Of a DNA stretch of 64,000 nucleotides, positions 51,785-60,436 are shown piece by piece. Each line of letters starts with the position of its first letter. Within the stretch, counting starts at the first letter, position 1. The notes beneath the pieces are model-generated. The model had not been told where the DNA came from. It saw only the letters and a list, made by a program, of their open reading frames with translations, and made no database searches. Source of the stretch: a bacterium (GTDB lineage: Bacteria; Armatimonadota; Zipacnadia; Zipacnadales; Zipacnadaceae); contig JAUWYY010000002.1 in assembly GCA_030615605.1 (NCBI GenBank), positions 124,001 through 188,000 of the forward strand, read 5' to 3'. A program made the translations under genes and the position numbers.

Positions 51785-53443
51785 ATGTCGGAACAGAAAC
51801 CGATCCGAGATCAGCAGGGCAATACCCGTCCCTCGGGCCGACGCCAAGCAGGTGCAGCTCCCCAAGTCACGATGCTGGAGAAAGCCAGTGTCATCGGCGG
51901 GTGGTTAGGACTGGTGGCGATCATCGTCGGCCTGGTGTGGGCAGCAGTTGTCAAGCACTTTGGGGCATTGCCGCTGGGGTTAGTCATTGGAGGCGTAGCT
52001 CTGGGACTCTTGTGGCTGGTGGTGAACATAAGCAAAGTAGCTACAGCCGTCCGCGGTCGCCAGGCCAAGTTGATCTTCAACTCGGCAGCGTTTGTCACGG
52101 TGGTGTTGGGAATTGTGGTCCTACTCAACTATATGGGAGCGCGCCATCATATCCGCAAGGATATGACCGAGTCACAGCGATTCTCGCTATCTGAGCAGAC
52201 TCGCAAAGTAGCCCAGGACCTCGAGCAGGAGGTCAGGCTAATCGCCTTCTTTTCGGAAGAGTATAAGAGGTCACCATATCGCAATTGGCTTGAAATCGGC
52301 GATCGTCTGCGCGAATACGAGATGCTCTCTCCTAAAATAAAGGTCGAGCAGTACGACCCGGAAACCGACTTCAGCAAGCAGAAGGAGTACGACGCAAACG
52401 ATGGCTTGGTGGTTGTAGAGTCGGCCGATAGGCAGGAAAAGGTCTACAGCGGCAGTGAGGAACAGATCACCTCGGCTGTCTTAGCCGTAAGTCAAGGCAA
52501 AAAGACCAAGGTTTATTTCCTGCAGGGCCACGGCGAGAATCCGCTGGAGGGAGGCGCGCCTAATTCACTCACAATTCTTAAAGACTACCTGGAGAACCAG
52601 CAGTACGACGTCGAGTCGCTGCTGCTGATGGCGGAGGAGCCGACGGTGGTACCGCAAGACTGTGCATCGCTGATTATTGTTGGGCCAAAGCAGCCGCTCA
52701 AAGAGGCCGAAATTGAGGCGATCAAGCAGTACCTGGAGCTGGGAGGTAAGCTGTTTGCCGCAATAGATGCGCCTCCGGCTCCCGGCCTGGGGGAAGTGCT
52801 CAGTGCATACGGCATCACGCCATTGAACGGATTGGTGCTGGACCCGCAACTCAGTCTGCAAGGACATCCGATAGTCAACCCACCACAATCCCACAGGATT
52901 ACCCGCAATCTGGGGGCGATGTACCTGCCGATGACGCGGGCCTTCGAACTCGAGACGCCTCAACCCCAGTATCCCGGAGCGCCACCGGGCTCCGGGCCCA
53001 TAGCCCTGCTGGAGTCTTCGCCGGCCGCGTGGCTGGAGACGCAACGCGAGGGGCAAGTAAAGAAAGACCCGGGCGAAAAGAGCGGACCGCTGGTGATGGC
53101 CGTGTTGGTGGACAAGGGCACACCGGCGCCACCGCCGGTGCCCGGCATGCAGCCGCGGCCCAGCGAGGATGGCGCCCGTCTGGTGGTAATCGGTACTTCT
53201 CATCCCGTGAGCGATGGTCTGCTTGCGAGGGGCTGGGAATACGGAGTGATATTCGCCCTGAAGAGCATCGCCTGGCTGGTCGAAAACGAGAAGCTTATCT
53301 CAATCCCTCCCAAAGACACCACCCCCAACCGGGTCACGGTCTCCGACCGCCAACGCAATCTCGCCATCGTCGCAGTCTGCCTTCTGCCAGCGCTGGTGAT
53401 GCTGACCGGCGTTACAGTGTGGTGGCGACGCAGGAGAGGCTGA
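51785..53443 (+). CDS. GldG-like ABC auxiliary protein
   Basis: 552 residues. Three N-terminal helices (residues about 36-58, 62-84, 100-120) are followed by a large exported domain of the ABC-type auxiliary family: SQRFSLSEQTRKVAQDLEQE, YDPETDFSKQKEYDANDGLV, KVYFLQGHGENPLEGG and LIIVGPKQPLKEAEIEAIKQ. One C-terminal helix ends in WWRRRRG. The exported part has a glutamine-amidotransferase-like fold without a catalytic Cys and probably binds the exported substrate or wall. Confidence 0.88.
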   Translation: MSEQKPIRDQQGNTRPSGRRQAGAAPQVTMLEKASVIGGWLGLVAIIVGLVWAAVVKHFGALPLGLVIGGVALGLLWLVVNISKVATAVRGRQAKLIFNSAAFVTVVLGIVVLLNYMGARHHIRKDMTESQRFSLSEQTRKVAQDLEQEVRLIAFFSEEYKRSPYRNWLEIGDRLREYEMLSPKIKVEQYDPETDFSKQKEYDANDGLVVVESADRQEKVYSGSEEQITSAVLAVSQGKKTKVYFLQGHGENPLEGGAPNSLTILKDYLENQQYDVESLLLMAEEPTVVPQDCASLIIVGPKQPLKEAEIEAIKQYLELGGKLFAAIDAPPAPGLGEVLSAYGITPLNGLVLDPQLSLQGHPIVNPPQSHRITRNLGAMYLPMTRAFELETPQPQYPGAPPGSGPIALLESSPAAWLETQREGQVKKDPGEKSGPLVMAVLVDKGTPAPPPVPGMQPRPSEDGARLVVIGTSHPVSDGLLARGWEYGVIFALKSIAWLVENEKLISIPPKDTTPNRVTVSDRQRNLAIVAVCLLPALVMLTGVTVWWRRRRG

Positions 53444-53449
53444 GGCTAG

Positions 53450-54883
53450 ATGAAGCGTTATCGGTTCACACTGGCGGCCTTGTTGATATTCGCGATACTG
53501 TTGGCCTGGGTGCTTACTCAGGAGCGTGGACGAGTGCCGGAAGAGGGTGAAATCTTTCGCTTCTCTCCACAACAGATTGTCAAGCTTGAGGTCAACCAGG
53601 ATGACAACAAGCTGGTGTTGGAGCGCCGCGACCAGCAGTGGTATCTAATTGAACCGCTCCACGGGCTGGCTGATAGCGACAAAGTTGACAGTATGCTGAA
53701 AAGCCTGGTCCAAATCAAGCCCGGCAAGCGAGAGGGCGTTGACCTGGCCAATCCCGACTACGGGCTGGATCAACCAGTGCTCACCGTCACCTTCGAGACT
53801 CGGGCCGGTCGGGCTACCACGGTCAAGCTGGGTGCCAAGAGTGGCACCGGCGACGATCATTTCGCCACGATTAGCGGCCGCCCTGAGCTATACTTGATCA
53901 AGACCTCGTTCAAGACGGCGCTGGAGAAATCTGCCGACGACCTCCGCGACAAGACGCTGGTGGGTCTGAAGAAAGAAGATGTGCGCAGGCTGAAGATCGA
54001 GCGGCCCGCGACGACCATCATAGCCGAGCGAATCAGCGCAGGCGATACCCACAAGTGGCAGTTGCGCCAGCCGGTAGAGGCAGCGGCGGATCGCTTCGCT
54101 GTTGAGGATATGGTGGACGGCATAATCCGCGCGAAAGCTGCCAGCTTCGCTGACAGACCGGAAGATCTGGGCAGTGTGGGCCTGGACAAGCCCCAGGCCA
54201 TAGTCTCGCTGACTACCACAGACGGCCAGGAGCGGACCTTCCGCATTGGCAAACAGATTGAAAAGGAAGTGCCCAAGGAATACGGCGAAGGCACAGAGCA
54301 GAAGCAAGTAGTATACGTGGATATGGAGCAGCGCCCGCAACTGCTGCTGGTCACGGCGGACTTGTTGAACCAGGTTAGCAGGAGTCTTTTCGATTTGCGC
54401 GACAAGACCGTCCTCGACTTCGCCAAGGAAAAGGTCTTGCAGGTTAAGGTCCAGTCCAAGCAGAAACTCAACTTTGCAGCCAGCAAGAACCAAGACGGTC
54501 AATGGATGCTGGCGGCGCCGGTGGGGATGCAGGCCCAGGCTGATAAGATTGATGACATTCTCTGGGACCTGGGCAGTTTGCAGGCCGCCGCCTTTGAAAA
54601 GGAGCAGCCTGAGCAGGGAGACCTTATGGACTACGGCCTAGCAGTTCCCCACACGGTCATAACGCTGAAAATCGCCGGCCAAAGCAGATCAATCAAGGTC
54701 CGCCTGGGCAATAAAGCCCAGCCTGGCGCGCGCTACTGCCAGACATCCGAGAGCGAACAGGTATATCAGATTAATGCCACTGTGCTGCTGGACGACCTGC
54801 CCGCGGACCTGGAGGCGCTGACCAGCCCCGAGGAGACGGAGTCACAGAGTTTGCTTCAACCGAACACTCTCTCGCAGCCTTAA
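53450..54883 (+). CDS. DUF4340 protein
   Basis: 477 residues. One N-terminal helix (LTLAALLIFAILLAWVL), then repeated beta-rich units in the exported part; the unit W-LIEPLHGLADSDKVDSML recurs as W-LAAPVGMQAQADKIDDIL. This is the DUF4340 pattern. DUF4340 genes almost always follow GldG-like genes, as here (6-base gap). It is probably the extracytoplasmic fourth component of the exporter. Confidence 0.9.
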   Translation: MKRYRFTLAALLIFAILLAWVLTQERGRVPEEGEIFRFSPQQIVKLEVNQDDNKLVLERRDQQWYLIEPLHGLADSDKVDSMLKSLVQIKPGKREGVDLANPDYGLDQPVLTVTFETRAGRATTVKLGAKSGTGDDHFATISGRPELYLIKTSFKTALEKSADDLRDKTLVGLKKEDVRRLKIERPATTIIAERISAGDTHKWQLRQPVEAAADRFAVEDMVDGIIRAKAASFADRPEDLGSVGLDKPQAIVSLTTTDGQERTFRIGKQIEKEVPKEYGEGTEQKQVVYVDMEQRPQLLLVTADLLNQVSRSLFDLRDKTVLDFAKEKVLQVKVQSKQKLNFAASKNQDGQWMLAAPVGMQAQADKIDDILWDLGSLQAAAFEKEQPEQGDLMDYGLAVPHTVITLKIAGQSRSIKVRLGNKAQPGARYCQTSESEQVYQINATVLLDDLPADLEALTSPEETESQSLLQPNTLSQP

Positions 54884-54912
54884 AGAGCGGCTACCGGCAG
54901 ACGAGGTGCCTC

Positions 54913-56118
54913 ATGAACAATCAGCAGGTCATCGAACTGACCCAGCGCTACCTGATGTCCACCTACAGCCAGCTTCCCGTCGCATTTGTGCGGGGGGAGG
55001 GCTGCCGGCTGTGGGACGCCGATGGCAACGAATACCTGGACTTTATCGGCGGGATCTCCGTCGTCTCCACCGGTCACTGTCATCCCCGCGTGGCGGCGGC
55101 CATCTGTGAGCAGGCGGGCCAACTGATGCATACGTCCAACCTTTATCATATTCCCCCACAGGCACAGCTCGCGAAGCGACTGGTCGAGCTGTCGTTCGCT
55201 GACCGCTGCTTTTTCTGCAACAGCGGCGCCGAGGCCAACGAGGCTGCCATAAAGCTGGCTCGCAAGTGGGCTGGCATAAACCGCAGCGGCGAATGCTTCG
55301 GGATTATCACGGCGAAGCAGTCATTCCACGGCCGGACGCTGGCGACGCTCGCCGCCACCGGCCAGGAGAAGTACCAGAAGGCCTTCCGCCCACTGCCGCC
55401 CGGCTTCACATACGTCATCTTTAATGATGTCGGCGCACTGGAAGAAGCGATAAGCGGGCAAACTTGCGCGGTGATGCTGGAGACCATTCAGGGCGAGGGC
55501 GGCATCAACGTGCCGGATGACGACTACCTGCCCCGGGTACGGGAGCTTTGCGACAAGCGCGGCATCCTGCTGATACTCGACGAGGTGCAAACTGCACTGG
55601 GCCGGACCGGGCGCTGGTTCGGATACGAACATGCGGACATCACCCCCGATATCATCACGCTGGCCAAGGCACTGGGATCAGGCTTTCCTATCGGGGCCTG
55701 CCTGGCCAAAGAAGAGGTAGCCAGCGCTTTTCAGCCCGGCGATCACGCCTCCACCTTCGGCGGCAACCACCTGGCCTGCGCCGCAGCTCTGGCGACTATT
55801 GATGTCATCGAAGACGAGAGCCTGGTGGCTAATGCCGCCCAGATGGGCAGCTTGCTGGTCAAGCTGTTGACCGATGAGCTGAGCGGAATAGAGGGCTTCG
55901 ACCACGTTCGCGGCAGGGGTCTGCTGCTGGCCGTCCAGTTTACCCCGAAAGTCTCCGCGAAGGCCGTCCAGGATCAGTGCCTGGCGGCCGGGCTGGTGGT
56001 CAATGCTACGGGCGACGACAGAGTGCGCCTAGCCCCTCCGCTGATGGTCAGCGAAGCCGACTGCCAGGAGGCCGTGGCGATTCTGGCAGATGCAGTCCGC
56101 AAAGTGGCTGGCCACTAG
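54913..56118 (+). CDS. argD: Acetylornithine aminotransferase or related class III aminotransferase
   Basis: 401 residues. CNSGAEANEAAIKLARKW is the PLP phosphate loop, LDEVQTALGRTGRW contains the Asp that binds the pyridine nitrogen, and ITLAKALGSGFPIGAC carries the PLP Lys at residue 252. Length and sequence fit ArgD (N-acetylornithine to the semialdehyde), but succinylornithine, LysJ or 4-aminobutyrate transaminases are close and no arginine genes are adjacent. It begins 30 bases after the DUF4340 gene and may share its transcript. Confidence 0.88.
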   Translation: MNNQQVIELTQRYLMSTYSQLPVAFVRGEGCRLWDADGNEYLDFIGGISVVSTGHCHPRVAAAICEQAGQLMHTSNLYHIPPQAQLAKRLVELSFADRCFFCNSGAEANEAAIKLARKWAGINRSGECFGIITAKQSFHGRTLATLAATGQEKYQKAFRPLPPGFTYVIFNDVGALEEAISGQTCAVMLETIQGEGGINVPDDDYLPRVRELCDKRGILLILDEVQTALGRTGRWFGYEHADITPDIITLAKALGSGFPIGACLAKEEVASAFQPGDHASTFGGNHLACAAALATIDVIEDESLVANAAQMGSLLVKLLTDELSGIEGFDHVRGRGLLLAVQFTPKVSAKAVQDQCLAAGLVVNATGDDRVRLAPPLMVSEADCQEAVAILADAVRKVAGH

Positions 56119-56191
56119 AATCATCCTCCAGTCACTCCCCGCACTACCAGTTGTCGTATGCAGGCTTGCCGGTCAGCTCAAGGTCTGGCAT

Positions 56192-56926
56192 TTATGCTTT
56201 AGCTTTCGCTCTTGCTTTTCGAAGAGCTTTCTCCGCCTGGTCACCCTGAAGAACGTCGCGCTTGATGACTTCGCGCTCCAGCACCTGCTCAATTTCCGCC
56301 AAATCAATCCTTACACCGGGCGACAAACGCCTCACTTCCCGACGGATAATCTTCAAAACCGGCTCGGTTAAGATGACCGCAGCGAGGATGAAGCGGTTGG
56401 TGGCCTGTCGCTGGGCATGATAGGCGTCCAGGGCGGATTTGGGCAGCGCCTCACGTGTTATAAGAAAGAGGGGCTCCATGTCAGTAGCGCTCTTCGGGTC
56501 CAAGGACAGGAGGTCAAACTCGCAGATGAGCTCGCGGCTGATTGGTTTGCCGAACCCAATACGAAAGATTCGCCAAGTGATCGCGTTTGTCAAAACAACC
56601 CACTCGATGCCCTGGTTTGCTGCATAATTCACGGCTTGCCTTATGTGGCTCTCTTTGAGCTCCATTCCGATAGCCTTTACCTCAATCAGAAACTCGATGT
56701 TACCCTCGACCTTAATTGCCAAGTCGCAGTATGACCCGCGGATTGCAAGTTCTGACGTAACCTCGGTGTATTTGTCGTAGCCAAGAACCTCGCTAATAAG
56801 GTCAGTGATGATCGTAACAGTGTCGGATTCATTGAGGTCGCGAGCGCGGGCAGACTTGATAATTGGCTGGAACCGCTTTAGGCCCTTGGTAATGCGCGTT
56901 AGCACTCTGGTTGGGATATTCGCCAT
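56192..56926 (-). CDS. Stand-alone type I restriction HsdR N-terminal-like nuclease domain
   Basis: About 244 residues from the ATG at 56926 (GGAGGG 7 bases upstream). Residues 45-130 form a PD-(D/E)xK core: SDTVTIITDLISEVLGYDKY, RGSYCDLAIKVEGNIEFLIE and EVKAIGMELKESHIRQAVNY contain the D...ExK metal site. The rest is helical with a Lys/Arg/Ala-rich tail. No helicase or HsdM/S genes are adjacent. Such stand-alone HSDR_N proteins are widespread and uncharacterised; a house-cleaning or defence nuclease is plausible. Confidence 0.82.
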   Translation of the reverse strand: MANIPTRVLTRITKGLKRFQPIIKSARARDLNESDTVTIITDLISEVLGYDKYTEVTSELAIRGSYCDLAIKVEGNIEFLIEVKAIGMELKESHIRQAVNYAANQGIEWVVLTNAITWRIFRIGFGKPISRELICEFDLLSLDPKSATDMEPLFLITREALPKSALDAYHAQRQATNRFILAAVILTEPVLKIIRREVRRLSPGVRIDLAEIEQVLEREVIKRDVLQGDQAEKALRKARAKAKA

Positions 56927-57107
56927 AGTAACGCCCTCCAATTGAAGATGTCTGGCCTAACACCTACTACTTTCGCCGGCACGGCCACAATGTCCTGCTG
57001 CTCATAATCTACATCTTCCTGGTCGCCCCGCGCCATCCCAAAAGGTGCCTGCTCTGGATTGTCCCGCCCTCATTATAGCGCTGACCCCCTCGACGAAGCA
57101 ACACCCC

Positions 57108-57136
57108 TTGACATTAGAACGTATGTTTGATATAAT
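57108..57136 (+). promoter_or_regulatory. Perfect consensus sigma-70 promoter
   Basis: TTGACA (57108-57113), exactly 17 bases, TATAAT (57131-57136). All 12 positions match consensus. It is 33 bases before the start of a broken helicase gene. Confidence 0.85.
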
Positions 57137-57168
57137 AGTGTGTGGGCATTTGTCAGGAGGCGAGCAGC

Positions 57169-57670
57169 ATGCAAGTACAGTCGTTGGAAGCATTCGGGGT
57201 TCACCGTGATCTGCTACGGGCGTGGGAAAACAACTACAGTAAAGAGTTGCTGCCGGTTCAGGCCAAAGCGGTCTCTGCCGGGAAGGTGCTCAACGGTACC
57301 AGCTTGATAGTGTATGCACCGACCGGAGCGGGTAATAACTGTACACAAGCGCCTGGTTGAGCTGCGCAAGGGCGTCCTGGTCGGACCGCTCTTCCGCTAC
57401 CAGGAGCACAACAGCAGCATGGTGGGGCAAGAAGAATTTGGCATGGATATTGCTGAGACTAGTTTCGGCGGGGCGGTACTCGCCGTGACGCTACAGCTCA
57501 CCGCCCAGGGAGAGCCAACGCTTGTCTTCGTTAAAGACAGGCGGAGTAGCGTCCGGCTATGCTACCGCCTCGCTGAACGTCTACATCTCCCTCCTGCTCA
57601 GCAAACCATTGAGCAGCTAGCCGCCCTACCTCCACACGCCGCCGGGCCCCACCGCTTCAAAATCGGATAA
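57169..57670 (+). pseudogene. DEAD/DEAH-box helicase gene with an internal deletion
   Basis: The first part (ATG at 57169, AGGAGG upstream) encodes LEAFGVHRDLLRAWENNY, KELLPVQAKAVSAGKVLNG and LIVYAPTGAG, which are the Q region and motif I; the motif breaks at GAGNN and the frame stops at 57360. A second frame (from about 57330) reads RLVELRKGVLVGPLFRYQEH, EEFGMDI and GEPTLVFVKDRRSSVRLCYR, the region that follows the DEAD motifs and opens the second RecA domain. About 150 residues with motifs Ia to III are missing, and most of the second domain and C-terminus are also gone. Not functional. Confidence 0.65.
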
Positions 57671-57685
57671 GCCTGCTCACTGGGC

Positions 57686-57714
57686 TGCACAAAATCCGGC
57701 GGATGTGGTATAGT
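57686..57714 (+). promoter_or_regulatory. Possible promoter of the HAD phosphatase gene
   Basis: TGCACA (57686-57691), 17-base spacer, TATAGT (57709-57714). The -35 box is weak. Start would be near 57721. Confidence 0.35.
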
Positions 57715-57787
57715 AAGTCTAGCGGTGGCCGCAAATGCGGTTGCCGCAGTTGTGTATGATCCAGATAATTGTCCAATCTACACTTCA

Positions 57788-58597
57788 ATGACTCCTGACA
57801 TCAAGCTTGTAGCAATTGACCTGGATGGCACGCTGCTGGCCGACAACCACAGCACCGATCCCGCCAATATTGCAGCTATCCACCAGGCCGAGGCGCAGGG
57901 CGTGACCGTAGTAATCTGCACCGGCCGGCCCTATCCGTCAGCCAATGAGGTGGCCAGCCAGCTTGGGCTGACCGAGAACCCCATTATCAGCTACAACGGT
58001 GCCCTCGTCCGGATGCCAGGAGACGGCGAAGTCCTGTTTTCGCAATCAGTGCCAGCAGAGCTGGCTGAACAGGTAGTCCAGGATTGTGTAGAGCGTCAGT
58101 TGCAGATTCACTATTTCCTGGATGACGTGATGTACGTGCCCCGGGTGAGTGCTGGGGCGCGGCTGTACCGTCAGCGCACCGGTATGCAGCCGGTGCCGGC
58201 CGGAGATCTGCGTAAGTTCGCCGGCCACAGTCCCACCAAGATTCTCATCTTCGCCGGTCCCGAAATTGTGCGGCGCTTACGGCCTGAGTTTGAGAGTCGC
58301 TACGACGGGAAACTGTATGTCACCACCTCCATGCCCGAGTACCTGGAGTTTCTGCACCCCGACGTCTCCAAAGGCAACGCCCTCCGTGCTTTAGCCGACC
58401 AGCATGGGCTTGACCCTAGCCAGACCATGGCCATCGGCGACCTGCTCAATGACCTGCCTATGGTAGAGATGGCTGGGGTTGGCGTAGCTGTGGCCCACGC
58501 CGAAGATACTCTCAAGTCGGCTGCTGACTATGTCACCACCAGTTCCGAACGAGCCGTCGCCGAAGCCCTGGAGCGATTCGTGCTCAACCCAGCTTGA
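57788..58597 (+). CDS. Cof-type HAD phosphatase
   Basis: About 269 residues from the ATG at 57788, which gives the usual start MTPDIKLVAIDLDGTLL; an in-frame GTG at 57725 adds 21 atypical residues. No Shine-Dalgarno is visible at either start. Motif I is DLDGT, motif II is VICTGRPY, a C2 cap lies between, motif III Lys is in DVSKGNALRALAD, and motif IV is AIGDLLNDLPMVEMAG. Cof-type enzymes hydrolyse sugar phosphates, pyridoxal phosphate or FMN with low specificity. Confidence 0.92.
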   Translation: MTPDIKLVAIDLDGTLLADNHSTDPANIAAIHQAEAQGVTVVICTGRPYPSANEVASQLGLTENPIISYNGALVRMPGDGEVLFSQSVPAELAEQVVQDCVERQLQIHYFLDDVMYVPRVSAGARLYRQRTGMQPVPAGDLRKFAGHSPTKILIFAGPEIVRRLRPEFESRYDGKLYVTTSMPEYLEFLHPDVSKGNALRALADQHGLDPSQTMAIGDLLNDLPMVEMAGVGVAVAHAEDTLKSAADYVTTSSERAVAEALERFVLNPA

Positions 58598-59064
58598 GGC
58601 GGGCGCCCTGGTATCCCCGACGGGGTGCGTTTCCCCCTGTTGCAAACATATCTTAAGTGTGCTAAGATAATTAACGGTAAGTCGATGAACTAGCACTGGC
58701 AGGATGACCAGCTCAGTCTGGCCCCCACCCGTGCCCACCGCAAGCAACTCAGCCAGCTTCAATGGGCGATAGACAATGACCATCCTGCGATCCAACTCAT
58801 TCGCAGAGTGGTCCGGGATACCAACCGTAGCACATTCTACTCAGGAGGGTCAGACTATACTGGACGAGCTTCATCCTCTAATAACCCAGAAAGCAAAAAG
58901 TGGCAGCAGATCGCTGATAATATGTGGACCCAAAGCGGTGTCTACTGCGGGCTGGCTGTCACCGGGCTAATTGCCGGTAGCGTCTCCCCTATCTGCTAGC
59001 CCGGCCCATCTCGTATCTACACTCGCCTAAGTATTGCTTCGTGTTCAAACAAGGAGCTACAAGC
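58598..59064. other. Gap with one unassigned open frame
   Basis: About 470 bases. A frame from 58694 to 58999 (101 codons) is open and reads LSLAPTRAHRKQLSQLQWAI, HPAIQLIRRVV, then lower-quality sequence to SVSPIC. Its first part has the look of a helical protein, but the only ATG in front (58685) is separated from it by a TAG codon and no ribosome site is present. Probably a relic or a chance frame. Confidence 0.3.
58640..58668 (+). promoter_or_regulatory. Promoter-like pair with no clear gene
   Basis: TTGCAA (58640-58645), 17-base spacer, TAAGAT (58663-58668). The first ATG downstream (58685) is followed after one codon by a TAG stop; no good gene starts nearby. Confidence 0.45.
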
Positions 59065-60369
59065 ATGGACATTCTTCTCGTTGCAGTTGAGCGCTTGCGC
59101 TATCACGGAAATTCCAGTCGGTTGGGCCAACCGTTGTTTCCTCCGTTAAGCCTGATGACCATAGCGGCACTCACCCCCGAAAAGCACAACGTCACCATCA
59201 CTGACGAATCCATGGAAGCAGTGGACTTCGATCAAACGCCTGACCTGGTTGGCATCACCGCCATGACTGCGGCTGCCCCTCGGGCTTATCAGATCGCCGA
59301 CCGGTTCCGTGAGCAGGGGGTGCCGGTGGTGATGGGCGGAATGCATGCCTCGGCTCTGCCCGAAGAGGCCTTGCAGCATGTAGACTCGGTAGTGGTCGGG
59401 GAGGCTGAGGAATTGTGGCCTCAGCTTCTGGAGGATTTTCAGCATGGGTCATTGCAACCTATCTACCGCCACGAAGAATACCCCGACCCCAGCAAAATCC
59501 CGGCAGCGCGGCGCGATCTGATCGATATCGACAAGTATGTAGCCAAATATACGCTGCAGGCCAGTCGCGGCTGTCCGTTTGCCTGTTCTTTTTGCACGGT
59601 TTCTACCTTCTTCGGTCGCACCTACCGCACCCGGCCGATCGAAGATGTCATCGCCGAAGCAGCCAGCCTCGAAGGCAAGCCGCTGATACTGGTGGATGAC
59701 AACATAATGGGACACCCCTCCTATGCTGAAAAACTGTTCGAACGACTGGCCGACTTGAAGACCAGCTTTCTTACCCAGACACCCGCTACTATGCTCAAGA
59801 CACCCGACCTCATTACCAAGGCCGCCGAAGCTGGTTGCCGCGCTCTGTTTGTGGGCCTGGAAAGCATCTCGCCGAAACAGCTAGCCAAAGTGGGCAAGAA
59901 GTTCAATCCCGTGGACAGATACAAGGAGCTTGTTCAGCGGCTACACGACAACGGCATCTCGATAATCGGTAGCTTTATGTTCGGCCTGGACGGTGATGAG
60001 CCCGATGTCTTTGAGCGCACCGCCGACTTTGCCGAGGAGGCCAAGATTGATATCGCGCAGTTCTCCATCTTAACGCCATTGCCCGGCACGAAACTCTACC
60101 ACCAACTCCAGCGCGAAGACAGGATATTTGAAGATGACTGGAGTAAGTACGACGGAACGCGGTCTACCTTCGTGCCGCAGGGAATGAGCCAAGAGAAGCT
60201 CGATGCCGGTCTGCAGTGGATCTACGAACGGTTCTATTCGTGGCGCAGCATCTTCAAGCGCACCGCCACCCGTCTCCAACCGCTGATCTGGACAATTAAC
60301 GCCATCTATCATCGGCGAGTGGGCAAGTGGGTCACCGACATGCGCCAGCAGTCGGCGACCGGTGAGTGA
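59065..60369 (+). CDS. B12-binding radical SAM protein
   Basis: About 434 residues from the ATG at 59065 (AAGGAG 8 bases upstream). The N-terminal 140 residues form a cobalamin-binding-like fold (PPLSLMTIAALTPEKHNVTI, GEAEELWPQLLEDF) that lacks a clear DxHxxG. The radical SAM barrel has Cys170, Cys174 and Cys177 (RGCPFACSFCTVSTFFG), then LVDDNIMG and GSFMFGLDGDEPDVF. A C-terminal DUF4070-like part (SWRSIFKRTATRLQPLIW) ends it. This class acts on lipids, hopanoids or bacteriochlorophyll-like substrates; the actual one is unknown. Confidence 0.9.
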   Translation: MDILLVAVERLRYHGNSSRLGQPLFPPLSLMTIAALTPEKHNVTITDESMEAVDFDQTPDLVGITAMTAAAPRAYQIADRFREQGVPVVMGGMHASALPEEALQHVDSVVVGEAEELWPQLLEDFQHGSLQPIYRHEEYPDPSKIPAARRDLIDIDKYVAKYTLQASRGCPFACSFCTVSTFFGRTYRTRPIEDVIAEAASLEGKPLILVDDNIMGHPSYAEKLFERLADLKTSFLTQTPATMLKTPDLITKAAEAGCRALFVGLESISPKQLAKVGKKFNPVDRYKELVQRLHDNGISIIGSFMFGLDGDEPDVFERTADFAEEAKIDIAQFSILTPLPGTKLYHQLQREDRIFEDDWSKYDGTRSTFVPQGMSQEKLDAGLQWIYERFYSWRSIFKRTATRLQPLIWTINAIYHRRVGKWVTDMRQQSATGE

Positions 60370-60436
60370 CTAACCTGAGATTCCAAGCAACGTCCTGCCT
60401 CCCATTGATCACATCAAATAAACAATAAACACGCCA

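Noticed and set aside
58685-58999. ATG-AAC-TAG followed by a 101-codon open frame, possible UAG (pyrrolysine) readthrough
   Set aside because: No ribosome site, no recognised family, and no pyrrolysine context; the MttB-like gene in this window lacks an internal UAG.
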